Shown piece by piece: positions 16,269 to 23,961 of a DNA stretch of 64,000 bases. The notes below the pieces were generated by a model, which ran no database searches, was not told the origin of the DNA, and worked only from the letters and a program-made list of their open reading frames with translations. The translations under genes and the position numbers were made by a program. This DNA comes from CAWKEY01 sp963848675. Lineage in GTDB: Bacteria; Pseudomonadota; Gammaproteobacteria; Methylococcales; Methylomonadaceae. Where the stretch lies: contig CAWKEY010000026.1 in the NCBI GenBank assembly GCA_963848675.1, forward strand, positions 1-64,000, given 5' to 3'. The stretch's first letter is position 1; each line of letters begins with the position of its first letter.

Positions 16269-16904
16269 TCACGAGTTAGAAGGTATTTTGGCCGACTGAC
16301 TGCAAAACGAAGACTCTTCTTGCTCTTGCCCTATCAATTCAAGAACGCCCTTGTTAACGGCATAGCGTTCGCCAGTAGCGGGGCAACTTGCCTCGGCATT
16401 GCCTTGTACCGGCAATTCCAATCTCTCACCATGGCGGCTTACCCAACCTATTTGCCGTGCGGGCACGCCGACCATTAAAGCATAAGCTGGCACATCTTTA
16501 TTGATGACTGCGCCTGCCCCGATAAAGGCATACTCACCGATGGTGACTCCGCATACAATGGTGCAGTTAGCGCCCAGCGTAGCGCCACGTTTAACCAAGG
16601 TATCACGGTATTCGTCTTTGCGCGGAACATGACTGCGGGGATTATAGACATTGGTAAACACCATGCTGGGACCACAAAATACGTCGTTTTCCAGCGTGAC
16701 ATTGTCGTACACTGATACATTATTCTGGATTTTAACGTTATCACCGATCATAACGTTGTTGCCGACAAAAACATTTTGGCCAAGTGAACAACCGTTACCT
16801 ATGCGGGCACCGGCACAAACATGAGTCCAATGCCAAATGCGAGTTGCTTCTCCAATTTGGGCACCTGTATCAACAATCGTGGTTTCATGCGAGATATAGT
16901 TCAT
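16269..16904 (-). CDS. wlbB: WlbB/WbpD-like hexapeptide N-acetyltransferase
   Basis: This is a 211-residue left-handed beta-helix protein. Hexapeptide repeats run from about residue 10 to 150 (IGEATRIWHWTHVCAGARIG, GNNVMIGDNVKIQNNVSVYD), with NVYNPRSHVPRKDEYRDTLV and GVPARQIGWVS. It matches the WbpD/WlbB enzymes that acetylate the 3-amino group of UDP-GlcNAc3N-uronate. It lies 3 bases downstream of the wlbA-like oxidoreductase gene, the usual partner. The last 40 residues are extended compared with the core family. A DegT aminotransferase that could supply the amine is encoded at 9192-10304. Confidence 0.85.
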   Translation of the reverse strand: MNYISHETTIVDTGAQIGEATRIWHWTHVCAGARIGNGCSLGQNVFVGNNVMIGDNVKIQNNVSVYDNVTLENDVFCGPSMVFTNVYNPRSHVPRKDEYRDTLVKRGATLGANCTIVCGVTIGEYAFIGAGAVINKDVPAYALMVGVPARQIGWVSRHGERLELPVQGNAEASCPATGERYAVNKGVLELIGQEQEESSFCSQSAKIPSNS

Positions 16905-16907
16905 CTA

Positions 16908-17969
16908 TTAATATTCCAAAGGCAAAGCAATACGTCGTCCGTCGCGTGCTGAGAGATACATGGCAATCAATACTTCCAAACTTTTCAAACCTTCCCGTCC
17001 ATCGGTTTCAGGATCGGCTTCACCACATAAAGTATTTAAAACATTATCGTAATATAGTGGATGCCCAAACCCGTAGATTGAAGTGGTCTTGTAGCTGGCT
17101 TGCGCAATATCATCATCTTCCGGCCGATGATCGGCAAATTGCCAATACTGAATTTCATTAACGGCAACGCCGCCGATACGCACAGTGCCTTTTTCACCCA
17201 GGATAGTGATCGATCCTTCCAGGTTCTTCGGATAGGTAAGCATGGTAACATTTACTGTCCCCATCGCTCCGCTGCGCCAACGCAACGCAGCTACACCCGT
17301 ATCTTCCACTTGGATATTACGTGCCAGTGTTCCTGTATAAGCCATGACGCTTTCAACGGGTCCCATCAACCAATCCAGCAAGTCGATATAATGGCTGGCC
17401 TGGTTCATAAACGCGCCACCATCAAACTCCCAAGTTCCTCTCCATTTGGCACTATCGTAATAATCTTGTGGACGCGACCAGAAAATGTTTACAGCTACAG
17501 AATAAATACGCCCAAAACGGCCTAGTGTGACTGCATGTTTCAATAATTGTAAGGTCGCATTGCGGCGATTTTGCTTTACCACAAACAATCTCACACCCGC
17601 ATCGTCGCAGGCTTTTACCATAGCAATACCGTCTTGCCAGCGGGTCGCCATGGGTTTCTAAGTCATGACATGATATCCGGCTTGCGCGGCTTGTATGGTT
17701 TGCTGAGGATGTAAACCGCTCGGCGTTGATAATATGACACAGTCAAAACCGCCTGATGCAAGGAGATCCGTGTAATGGTCATAAGCGGCTACTCCGGTTT
17801 TGATTTGCGTTTTATTGAGTGCATCGGCATCGGCATCACAAACCGCCACAAGTTCCGCCCGATTCTTATGTTGAGCGATTGCTTCTATATGATTGTTACT
17901 TATTCGTCCACAACCCGCCAAGGCAAAGCGGATCGGACGATTTTGAATTCTTGGATAATTAATAGTCAT
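16908..17969 (-). pseudogene. wlbA: WlbA/WbpB-like sugar-nucleotide dehydrogenase with an internal amber codon
   Basis: The frame from the ATG at 17969 (IRFALAGCGRISNNHIEAIA, Gfo/Idh/MocA NAD site) runs to a TAG at 17660-17658. The same frame continues without a gap to 16908 with FVVKQNRRNATLQLL, YDSAKWRGTWEFDGGAFMNQ and DLLDWLMGPV. The stop falls at the Glu of the family's EKP motif (VMT-stop-KPMA); GAG to TAG is a single substitution. The full protein would be about 353 residues and would oxidise UDP-GlcNAcA at C3. Unless amber is suppressed, the enzyme is lost; an ATG right after the stop would give only a fragment without the nucleotide site. Confidence 0.88.
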
Positions 17970-18296
17970 ACATTTTATAAGCTACGATGATTTTCAGCCC
18001 TTTTAGTCATTTTTCAATTAAAAAGGATTGAATACAAAGGATAGCTGAATATTTCCGTTGTGACACCTGGATAAGGCATTTGTCCCTTTTTAACTAACTC
18101 GCACCTCGGTCTCATATAACGCAAGACCCATGCGCCCTATCAACCGTCCGACGCACTTGCGCAGGATGCGGTCGGAGAACAGCCAGACAATGTTGCGAGT
18201 TTTTTTGAAGCTTGAGGCGGTTTTTGAGGCACCGGCGTAGAAAGATTGGGTGATTCAGTTGGTATATGGCAAATGCACCCTGCTGCGTCAATTGCG
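17970..18296. other. Intergenic scar with an unidentified gene remnant
   Basis: From about 18225 down to a stop at 18090 the minus strand reads KKTRNIVWLFSDRILRKCVG, RLIGRMGLALYETEVRVS, which looks like a genuine C-terminus but has no start and no family I can name. From about 18227 the sequence is nearly identical to the region starting at about 22993, so this is one edge of a duplicated block that contains the HEPN 3' end. Confidence 0.45.
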
Positions 18297-18485
18297 CTCA
18301 TTTCGATGGATACGTGGCTTTGCAAAATGCGATGCTACGGCCAAACCAGTCGAATAACTCCGGGGTTGCCAGGGTGAGTGCCAGAAAAAATTCCGAGAGT
18401 CGTTGTGTATTTTCTTCGTATTCGTGGTTGACGGCATTGCCTAATTCACGAATCACTTTCCAGTGCTCGGCCGAATCGATGATGC
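18297..18485 (-). pseudogene. HEPN toxin 3' fragment fused to a wzt fragment
   Basis: The minus strand carries DSAEHWKVIREL, NAVNHEYEENTQRLSEFFLA and FDWFGRSIAFCKATYPSK, nearly identical to the C-terminal half of the intact HEPN at 23064-23525. RNAVNH has become GNAVNH, so the catalytic Arg is also gone. At about 18475-18487 it joins a wzt fragment in frame, at a stretch (CGATGATGCCCA) that resembles both parents. The chimeric frame has no function I can support. Confidence 0.8.
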
Positions 18486-18634
18486 CCACCCGGTCACCTT
18501 GCTGAATATCAAAGGAGACATCTTTAAGCGCCCAGAATTCTTCGTGTGTCTCATCACCTTCAGTGGCAGCAAAAGGATGACGGAATTTTTTAAGTGTTCG
18601 CTTAGCGCTGTTGGCTATTACATCCCTTAAAGCG
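18486..18634 (-). pseudogene. wzt ABC ATPase fragment, inner part
   Basis: Read on the minus strand from 18634, this is RDVIANSAKRTLKKFRHPFA, EGDETHEEFWALKDVSFDI and QQGDRVGII, the stretch just before the Walker A motif. It matches the wzt copy at 21281-21838. It is the continuation of the start at 20045-20127, separated from it by the IS50-like element. Walker A and all that follows is replaced by HEPN sequence. Confidence 0.85.
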
Positions 18635-20044
18635 CATCTCGTTATACACAACTTCGCTAATACTGTAACCTACTGCCCTTTTTGTGTTCGGGGCGGTAAA
18701 CAGAAGTGGGATGGGCGAAGGATGAATTGTCGGGCATTGACCTTGGAGATCAACGATTGAATAATCGGTCAGTGAAGTTATTGGAACGGTTTTCAGAAAA
18801 ACCCAGTGCGAGCATTCCAGGCGCGTGCGGCGGCTGGAGTGAAACCGTAGCAGCTTACCGGTTTTTGGCGCAGGACGACATCGACTGGCGGGATATTCTG
18901 CAGCCGCATATCGACTGTACATTAAAGCGCATCCAAGCCAGTCCCGTGGTGCTGTGTCTGCAGGATACGACAGAGCTCGATTACCATGGTCAAACGATAG
19001 CAGGCTTGGGGCCGATGTCTTATGAAGCGCAGCGGGGCATGTATTTGCATCCGACCTTTGCGGTGACCCCGGAGCGCTTGCCTTTGGGCGTTTTGGATGC
19101 CTGGATGTGGGCGCGGGAACCGAAAGAAGCGCACGGCGAACGTCCCGGCATACTGGAAAGCCAGCGCTGGCTGGAAGGCTACGAACGGATTGCCGAATAC
19201 GCCGAGGCCATGCCCGAAACCCGGTGGATCTATGTAGCCGACCGCGAAGCGGATATGCTGGCCTTGATGCAACGTGCCCATGCCTTAGGGAATCCTGCTG
19301 ACTGGTTGATCCGGGCCAAGCACAATCGAAAACTGGGCCGGGATGAGGCCAAGCTATGGGAGCAGGCCGAGCAAGCGCCCGACTTAGGCGAGGTGCAATT
19401 TTACTTGCCCCCACGTCCGGGACGCACAGGGCGCAACGTCACCCAGCAACTGCGTTGCTTGCGCGTCCGCTTGCCTGACGGGAACGGCGGGGACATTGAA
19501 GTCACGGCCCTTCTGGCTCGCGAAATCAACCCGCCAGCCGGTGAAAAGCCGCTGGAATGGCGACTGCTGACCAACCGTTCGGCCAATACGCTGGCCGAAG
19601 CCGCCGAACTGGTCGACTGGTACCGGTGCCGCTGGGAAATTGAAATGTTTTTCAACATTCTCAAAAACGGTTGTAAGGTTGAAGCGTTACAGTTGTCGGC
19701 GATGCCGCGCATCGAGTTGGCCCTGGCCTTGTACATGATTACCGCTTGGCGAATCGGCTATCTGATGCGGCTGGGACGGGCCTGCCCGGAGATGGACTGT
19801 GAAGTGGTCTTCGACCCGGAAGAATGGCAGGCCGCCTGGTTGGTCGCACGTAAACCCTTGCCGGATCAGCCCCCAAAGCTGAACGACGTCATCCGCCTGA
19901 TCGCTGGCTTTGGCGGTTTTCTGGGTCGTAAAGGTGATGGCGAGCCGGGTACGAAAACGCTTTGGCTAGGGCTTCAGCGCGTAATGGATTTCGCCTTGGG
20001 TATACGGGCTGTGCGTGAATCGCAGAGTTGTGTATAACGAGATG
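18635..20044 (+). mobile_element. IS4-family, IS50-like insertion sequence
   Basis: The element is 1,410 bp with inverted ends CATCTCGTTATACACAACT on the left and the matching complement on the right. It is flanked by 9-bp direct repeats CTTAAAGCG at 18626-18634 and 20045-20053. The internal TTATACACAA of the ends is shared with the outer ends of IS50/Tn5, which also makes 9-bp duplications. It sits inside a wzt gene copy whose uninterrupted form can be read at 21212-21838. The element looks complete. Confidence 0.92.
18706..20037 (+). CDS. IS4-family (Tn5-like) transposase
   Basis: This is a 443-residue transposase. The N-terminal Tn5-type DNA-binding region (WAKDELSGIDLGDQRLNNRS) is followed by the DDE core. 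The first Asp lies in CLQDTTELDY and the second in YVADREADM. The glutamate is in the YREK signature, read here as WYRCRWEIEMFFNILKNG. The C-terminal dimerisation part (LNDVIRLIAGFGGFLGRKGDGEPGT) is also present. The frame is unbroken, and the stop is 7 bases from the right end of the element. It should be active if expressed. Confidence 0.93.
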   Translation: MGWAKDELSGIDLGDQRLNNRSVKLLERFSEKPSASIPGACGGWSETVAAYRFLAQDDIDWRDILQPHIDCTLKRIQASPVVLCLQDTTELDYHGQTIAGLGPMSYEAQRGMYLHPTFAVTPERLPLGVLDAWMWAREPKEAHGERPGILESQRWLEGYERIAEYAEAMPETRWIYVADREADMLALMQRAHALGNPADWLIRAKHNRKLGRDEAKLWEQAEQAPDLGEVQFYLPPRPGRTGRNVTQQLRCLRVRLPDGNGGDIEVTALLAREINPPAGEKPLEWRLLTNRSANTLAEAAELVDWYRCRWEIEMFFNILKNGCKVEALQLSAMPRIELALALYMITAWRIGYLMRLGRACPEMDCEVVFDPEEWQAAWLVARKPLPDQPPKLNDVIRLIAGFGGFLGRKGDGEPGTKTLWLGLQRVMDFALGIRAVRESQSCV

Positions 20045-20127
20045 CTTAAAGCGGTATAACGCTCTTGAGATTGATGGCTGAGGATGTATTTCTTGCCCAG
20101 GTTTTGTACAGAAATGATAGACGACAT
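20045..20127 (-). pseudogene. wzt ABC ATPase fragment, N-terminus
   Basis: From the ATG at 20127 the minus strand reads SIISVQNLGKKYILSHQSQ then ERYTALR, the N-terminus of an O-antigen export ATPase. After 9 duplicated bases it is cut by the IS50-like element and resumes at 18634. It is a second, diverged copy of the gene at 21212-21838. Confidence 0.85.
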
Positions 20128-20144
20128 GATTAGGTCAATTGAAT

Positions 20145-21209
20145 TTAAAGTATATCATTTAGAGCCTCTGGAAATTCATCTGCCGACAACTCGGCCTCAA
20201 TCTGCTCAGTAGTCGGCAATTGAGTCGCAAGGTCGTCCGGAATTGATTTTGTCAGTTGGTATGCGGCCACCCCCATTGGCTTGCCAATGCCGCGCAAGGC
20301 GTATTCGGCCACCAAGCGATTTTGTTCCTTGCACAGCAACAGTCCGATGGTTGGGTTATCCTGTTCGCCTTTGATCTGGGCATCAACAGCGGTCAGATAA
20401 AAATTTAACTGACCGACATATTCTGGCTTGAAGGCGCCAGACTTGAGCTCTACCACCACATAACAGCGAAGCTTCAGGTGATAGAAAAGCAGGTCGATAT
20501 AAAAGTCGTCTCCTCCCACTTCCAGGTGCACCTGTCTACCCACATAGGCAAAGCCAGCGCCCAGCTCCAGCAGGAATCGTGTGATATGTTGCACCAAGGC
20601 ACGCTCAACTTCTCGCTCGTCAGCCTCGCGCCCTAGACCAAGAAAATCGAAGATGTAGGGATCTTTCAGGCTGGCTTGCGCCAGATCGGAATGTGGCGCA
20701 GGCAGTTGTGCCTCAAAATTGGTGACGGCATTGCCTTCTCGCTCCAACAGGCGGCTTTCCATCTGCATGACTAAAATGTTTCTCGACCAGCCATGTTCGA
20801 TGGCGCACCGGGCATACCACACGCGATCTTTCTCCACCTTCAGCTTGGTCAACAATGCCAAATTATGTCCCCAGGGCAATTGTCCAACAAGCTGTTGGAC
20901 AATTGCCTCATCCGGCCAAGCTTCAGCGAACGCACGCATATACATCAGGTTGGCGCGGGAAAACCCTTTCATTTCCGGATATTCAGCGCGCAGGTCTTTC
21001 GCTAGTTGATCGACGACTTTCGCACCCCAGCCCTGGTGCTGCTGGCGATCCCGTATTTCCCGGCCCAGATGCCAATAGAGCAACACCAGTTCGCGGTTGA
21101 CCACCAATGTGGCACGCAATTGCGCCTGTTGGATGCGCCGCTTGAGACCGTTCACCCATTCGGCATAGCCGACAGGCAACGTGGTTAAATGATTCGATGG
21201 CTGGGGCAT
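20145..21209 (-). CDS. YhcG-type DUF1016 PDDEXK nuclease family protein, copy 2
   Basis: This is a 354-residue protein, almost identical to the product of 10306-11355 from MPQPSNHLTT to ADEFPEA, then five further residues (LNDIL) because the downstream junction differs. The helical DUF1016 half and the nuclease half (DDFYIDLLFYH, VVVELKSGAF) are both intact. It directly follows the truncated wzt frame, which ends in residues borrowed from the methyltransferase of copy 1. Both copies being open suggests recent duplication or selection for the protein. Confidence 0.87.
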   Translation of the reverse strand: MPQPSNHLTTLPVGYAEWVNGLKRRIQQAQLRATLVVNRELVLLYWHLGREIRDRQQHQGWGAKVVDQLAKDLRAEYPEMKGFSRANLMYMRAFAEAWPDEAIVQQLVGQLPWGHNLALLTKLKVEKDRVWYARCAIEHGWSRNILVMQMESRLLEREGNAVTNFEAQLPAPHSDLAQASLKDPYIFDFLGLGREADEREVERALVQHITRFLLELGAGFAYVGRQVHLEVGGDDFYIDLLFYHLKLRCYVVVELKSGAFKPEYVGQLNFYLTAVDAQIKGEQDNPTIGLLLCKEQNRLVAEYALRGIGKPMGVAAYQLTKSIPDDLATQLPTTEQIEAELSADEFPEALNDIL

Positions 21210-21280
21210 ACTCAAATCATCCTCAACGACGGAACAGCCACAGCAAATTTCCCGCCCCATTCCCGCACACAGTTTTGTTG
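20163..21280. repeat. 1,118-bp duplicated segment, copy 2
   Basis: This has the same length and content as 10309-11426, with no indels. Its right edge at 21280 cuts the wzt gene just before the Walker B motif, and its left edge lies 35 bases from the wzt fragment at 20127. No terminal inverted repeats or target duplication are evident at its edges, so it does not look like a classical transposon. Confidence 0.88.
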
Positions 21281-21838
21281 TATCTCAGGCTCCAGATGCG
21301 CAGTTACCGCAAAAGCCAGACGGACATGCATGCCGCTGGAATATCGCTTGACCGGGGTATCAAGAAATTTTTCAACCTTCGCAAAGGCCACAATTTCATC
21401 AAATTTTTTCTTGATCTCGGCCTTGCTCATACCCAAGATTGCACCATTCAGGTAGATGTTTTCGCGTCCGGTGAGCTCGGGATGAAAGCCAGTCCCCACT
21501 TCAAGCAAGCTGGCGACCCTCCCTCTAATTTTGACTTGGCCAGTGGTCGGTTCGGTAATACGTGACAGCACCTTTAAGAGAGTGGATTTCCCTGCTCCAT
21601 TGCGACCGATTATGCCCATCCGGTCACCTTGCTGAATATCAAAGGTGACGTCTTTAAGCGCCCAGAATTCCTCGTGCGTCTCATCGCCTTCAGCGGCAGC
21701 AAAAGGATGACGGAATTTTTTAAGTGTTCGCTTAGCGCTGTTGGCTATTACATCCCTTAAAGCGGTATAACGCTCTGGGGATTGATGATTGAGGATGTAT
21801 TTTTTCCCCAAATTTTGAACGGAAATAACGGGTGACAT
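21212..21838 (-). pseudogene. wzt: Wzt-like O-antigen ABC transporter ATPase, truncated and fused
   Basis: The 208-codon frame begins VISVQNLGKKYILNHQSPER and carries Walker A GRNGAGKST near residue 77, a Q-loop region near HPELTGRENIYLNG, and the signature YSSGMHVRLAFA. Right after AHLEPEI the sequence switches to QQNCVREWGGKFAVAVPSLR, which is the C-terminal tail of the sugar C-methyltransferase at 11358. Walker B, the D-loop, the switch His and the substrate-binding C-terminal domain of Wzt are therefore absent. It cannot hydrolyse ATP normally. The permease gene lies just upstream. Confidence 0.9.
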
Positions 21839-21845
21839 GACGGAA

Positions 21846-22671
21846 TTAAATTAAATCGGCAAATCTTCGTTCCGTTTTACGGAAATAAATGATGCCTGTG
21901 ATCAACAATAGTAATACGAGGCTCGATGAAAGGATGAAGCCATCCCAATAAAGCTGGGTATTGCCTCCCAGAATCGCCCAGCGAAAGCCATCAATCACGC
22001 CCACCATGGGATTGAGTGAATATAGCAGGCGCCATTGTTCCGGAACGATAGTGCTGCTAAACCCAACTGGCGAAACATACAAACCAAATTGCACCACAAA
22101 AGGGATGATGTAGCGAAAGTCCCGGTATTTGACATTCAGAGCAGCAATCCAGAGGCCAGCGCCCATTGCCGCCGCAAAAGCAATAAAGATGAACAATGGC
22201 AAGGTAAGAATCCGCCAGTCCGGGTAAAAGCCATACCAAAGCATCAAGCCGACCAGGATAATCCCAGACAAAAGGAAATCGACGAAACTAACGATGACGG
22301 CACTAGCAGGGATTACCAAGCGGGGAAAGTAAACTTTTGAAATCATATTGGAATTACTGATCAAGCTATTTCCCGCTTCGGTGAAAGCATTGGAAAAAAA
22401 CTGCCATGGCAATTAAGGCGGCAAAAACCATAATAGGATAAGGCACGCCATCGGATGGCAATTTTGCCAACTTACTGAATACCAAAGTGAATACCACCAT
22501 GGTAAGAAACGGGCGTAACAGCGCCCAGACAATGCCAATGATGGTCTGTTTGTAGCGAACCAGAATATCGCGCCAGGCCAAAAAGAAAAACAGCTCGCGG
22601 TAGCGCCATAAGTCTTTCCAGTAATGCCGCTCCGTCTGGCCTGCCTTAATGAGCAATGTATGTTGTGTCAT
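21846..22671 (-). CDS. wzm: Wzm-like O-antigen/polysaccharide ABC-2 permease, frameshifted
   Basis: The N-terminal part from 22671 (YWKDLWRYRELFFFLAWRDI, LVRYKQTIIGIVWALLRPFL) and the C-terminal part (PWQFFSNAFTEAGNSLISNS to RRFADLI) lie in different frames. The frames meet near 22412-22415, where removing one A/T base restores a single 274-residue ABC-2 permease with six membrane helices. Wzm and Wzt together export undecaprenyl-linked O-antigen. The ATPase partner downstream is truncated. If the frameshift is a sequence error, this gene is intact but still lacks a working ATPase here. Confidence 0.88.
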
Positions 22672-22692
22672 TTAACTTAAATAAAAAAGTGC

Positions 22693-22824
22693 GTAACTAT
22701 TCAGCGTAACGCGCGGCGAGTTAATGTTTGTAGTGGGAGCGACGCCTACGTCGCGATGTGGGCATCGCTCCCACTACAGATTGCATTCACAGCCGGACTC
22801 TCCCATAAGATGCTGAATAGTTAC
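22693..22824. repeat. MITE-like element with 13-bp terminal inverted repeats
   Basis: GTAACTATTCAGC at 22693-22705 and its exact complement at 22812-22824 bound a 132-bp non-coding unit. A second unit with closely similar ends lies at 23827-23960. Nested inside is a copy of the GTGGGAGCGACG palindrome (22730-22777). Confidence 0.6.
22730..22777. repeat. REP-like palindrome family, full copy
   Basis: GTAGTGGGAGCGA at 22730-22742 and TCGCTCCCACTAC at 22765-22777 are exact inverted arms around a 22-base centre that contains GTCGCGA. This is the most complete copy of the family in the window. Confidence 0.7.
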
Positions 22825-23063
22825 AAAAGGGCGTTAATAAACAAGCTCCCTGTACTAATGCAAAATGTTCTCGAATCAATGTCTGGGCCAATCTATGTAA
22901 TTTTAACTGCTTTCGTCCAGCTATTGAGGACACAGTATAGACTACGTAGAGAGTTTAAATGTGGTAAGAATAAGCTTTGACACAGAGGATATAGGCACCG
23001 GCGTAGAAAGATTGGGTGGTTCAGTTGGTATATGGCAAATGCACCCTGCTACGTCAATTGCGC

Positions 23064-23525
23064 TCATTTCGATGGATATGTGGCTTTGCAAAATGCGATG
23101 CTACGGCCAAACCAGTCGAATAACTCCGGGGTTGCCTGGGTGAGTGCCAGAAAAAATTCCGAGAGTCGTTGTGTGTTTTCTTCGTATTCGTGGTTGACGG
23201 CATTGCGTAATTCACGAATCACTTTCCAATGCTCGGCCGAATCGATTATGCCCAGTTTTTCCATGTACAGAAGAACAGCGCTGAAGGGTTCGGTATTTTG
23301 TTCTTCTTCACGGGCAATGGCGCGCATGACCTTCCCGAGATGTTCCTGGAATTCGCTGAAGCGGACCCTGAAAGCCGCCAGCGTTTCGTGCTGTTCAGGT
23401 GTGTGGCGCTGCCAGCCAACGATGGGCATTAGTGGCAAGGTTTGTGCTCGGGAATATTCCAGATATGTTTGCATTCGATGCAGATGTTCAATTTTTTTCC
23501 AGAGCAACTGGATATGCTCATTCAT
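23064..23525 (-). CDS. HEPN-domain toxin (HepT-like)
   Basis: This is a 153-residue helical protein with RNAVNHEY near residue 113 (RNxxxH followed by a Tyr). The N-terminal half is long and helical (LLWKKIEHLHRMQTYLEYSR). It starts within the stop codon of the preceding nucleotidyltransferase gene (CTATGAATG). The last 60 codons also exist as a damaged duplicate at 18297-18485. It is predicted to be an RNase toxin controlled by the paired MNT protein. Confidence 0.85.
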   Translation of the reverse strand: MNEHIQLLWKKIEHLHRMQTYLEYSRAQTLPLMPIVGWQRHTPEQHETLAAFRVRFSEFQEHLGKVMRAIAREEEQNTEPFSAVLLYMEKLGIIDSAEHWKVIRELRNAVNHEYEENTQRLSEFFLALTQATPELFDWFGRSIAFCKATYPSK

Positions 23526-23806
23526 AGTCTGACGCCTTCGGTTTTGGCGATGATAGCTATGGGCGCGTGGTCGGATGGCTGACGCACGATCAGGTCAACG
23601 GGCATATCGAGGCTTTCTTGCAGGCCGACCTTACAACGTAGTTCGTCGAGAAAAGCGTGAGGGCTGGCTTCGACATAAAGATCGATATCCCCGCCTTTTT
23701 TTTGGTCGTCAAGGCGAGAGCCAAACAACCAGACGCTAGCCCCTCCGCCAAAAGTCTCCACGACGGCGAAGCGAATAACGGATTGCTGTTGTTGAGTCAG
23801 TCGCAT
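23522..23806 (-). CDS. MNT-type nucleotidyltransferase antitoxin
   Basis: This 94-residue protein has WLFGSRLDDQKKGGDIDLYV as its catalytic segment (GS and DxD) near residues 26-45 and PVDLIV with the third Asp. It is the same family as 15882-16166 and 24450-24749 but clearly diverged from both. It is likely to modify and silence the HEPN protein encoded next. Confidence 0.87.
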   Translation of the reverse strand: MRLTQQQQSVIRFAVVETFGGGASVWLFGSRLDDQKKGGDIDLYVEASPHAFLDELRCKVGLQESLDMPVDLIVRQPSDHAPIAIIAKTEGVRL

Positions 23807-23826
23807 GTTTTTACTAAAAAAAATTT

Positions 23827-23960
23827 TAACTATTCAGCTTCTACCGTGTGCCGATTAAAAAAAATCTTTTTTGGGAACGCCGAGCCCCAGCTCGGCGCAT
23901 TCTTTATGCTCTGCCTAGCTGGGGCTCGACGTTCCCGGACTTAAACAGCTGAATAATCAC
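23827..23960. repeat. MITE-like element with an inner palindrome, second copy
   Basis: TAACTATTCAGC at 23827-23838 and GCTGAATAATCAC at about 23948-23960 correspond to the ends of the element at 22693-22824, with two mismatches on the right. The inside is different: a 20-bp inverted repeat (GGGAACG-CGAGCCCCAGCT, one mismatch) at 23873-23892 and 23917-23936. It separates two MNT/HEPN pairs. Confidence 0.55.
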
Positions 23961-23961
23961 A

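Larger units (their letters stand above)
22672..23063. other. Intergenic region with a repeat element
   Basis: It contains the 132-bp inverted-repeat element at 22693-22824 and, from about 22993, the block duplicated at 18227. No credible gene is present. Confidence 0.5.

Noticed and set aside
18298..18651. A 117-residue open frame spanning wzt and HEPN sequence
   Set aside because: It is a chance in-frame fusion of two gene fragments and starts within the insertion-sequence end; no domain is complete.
18602..19414. A 270-residue open frame antisense to the IS50-like transposase
   Set aside because: It is a shadow of the transposase gene with no family signature and an Arg/Ser/Pro-rich composition.
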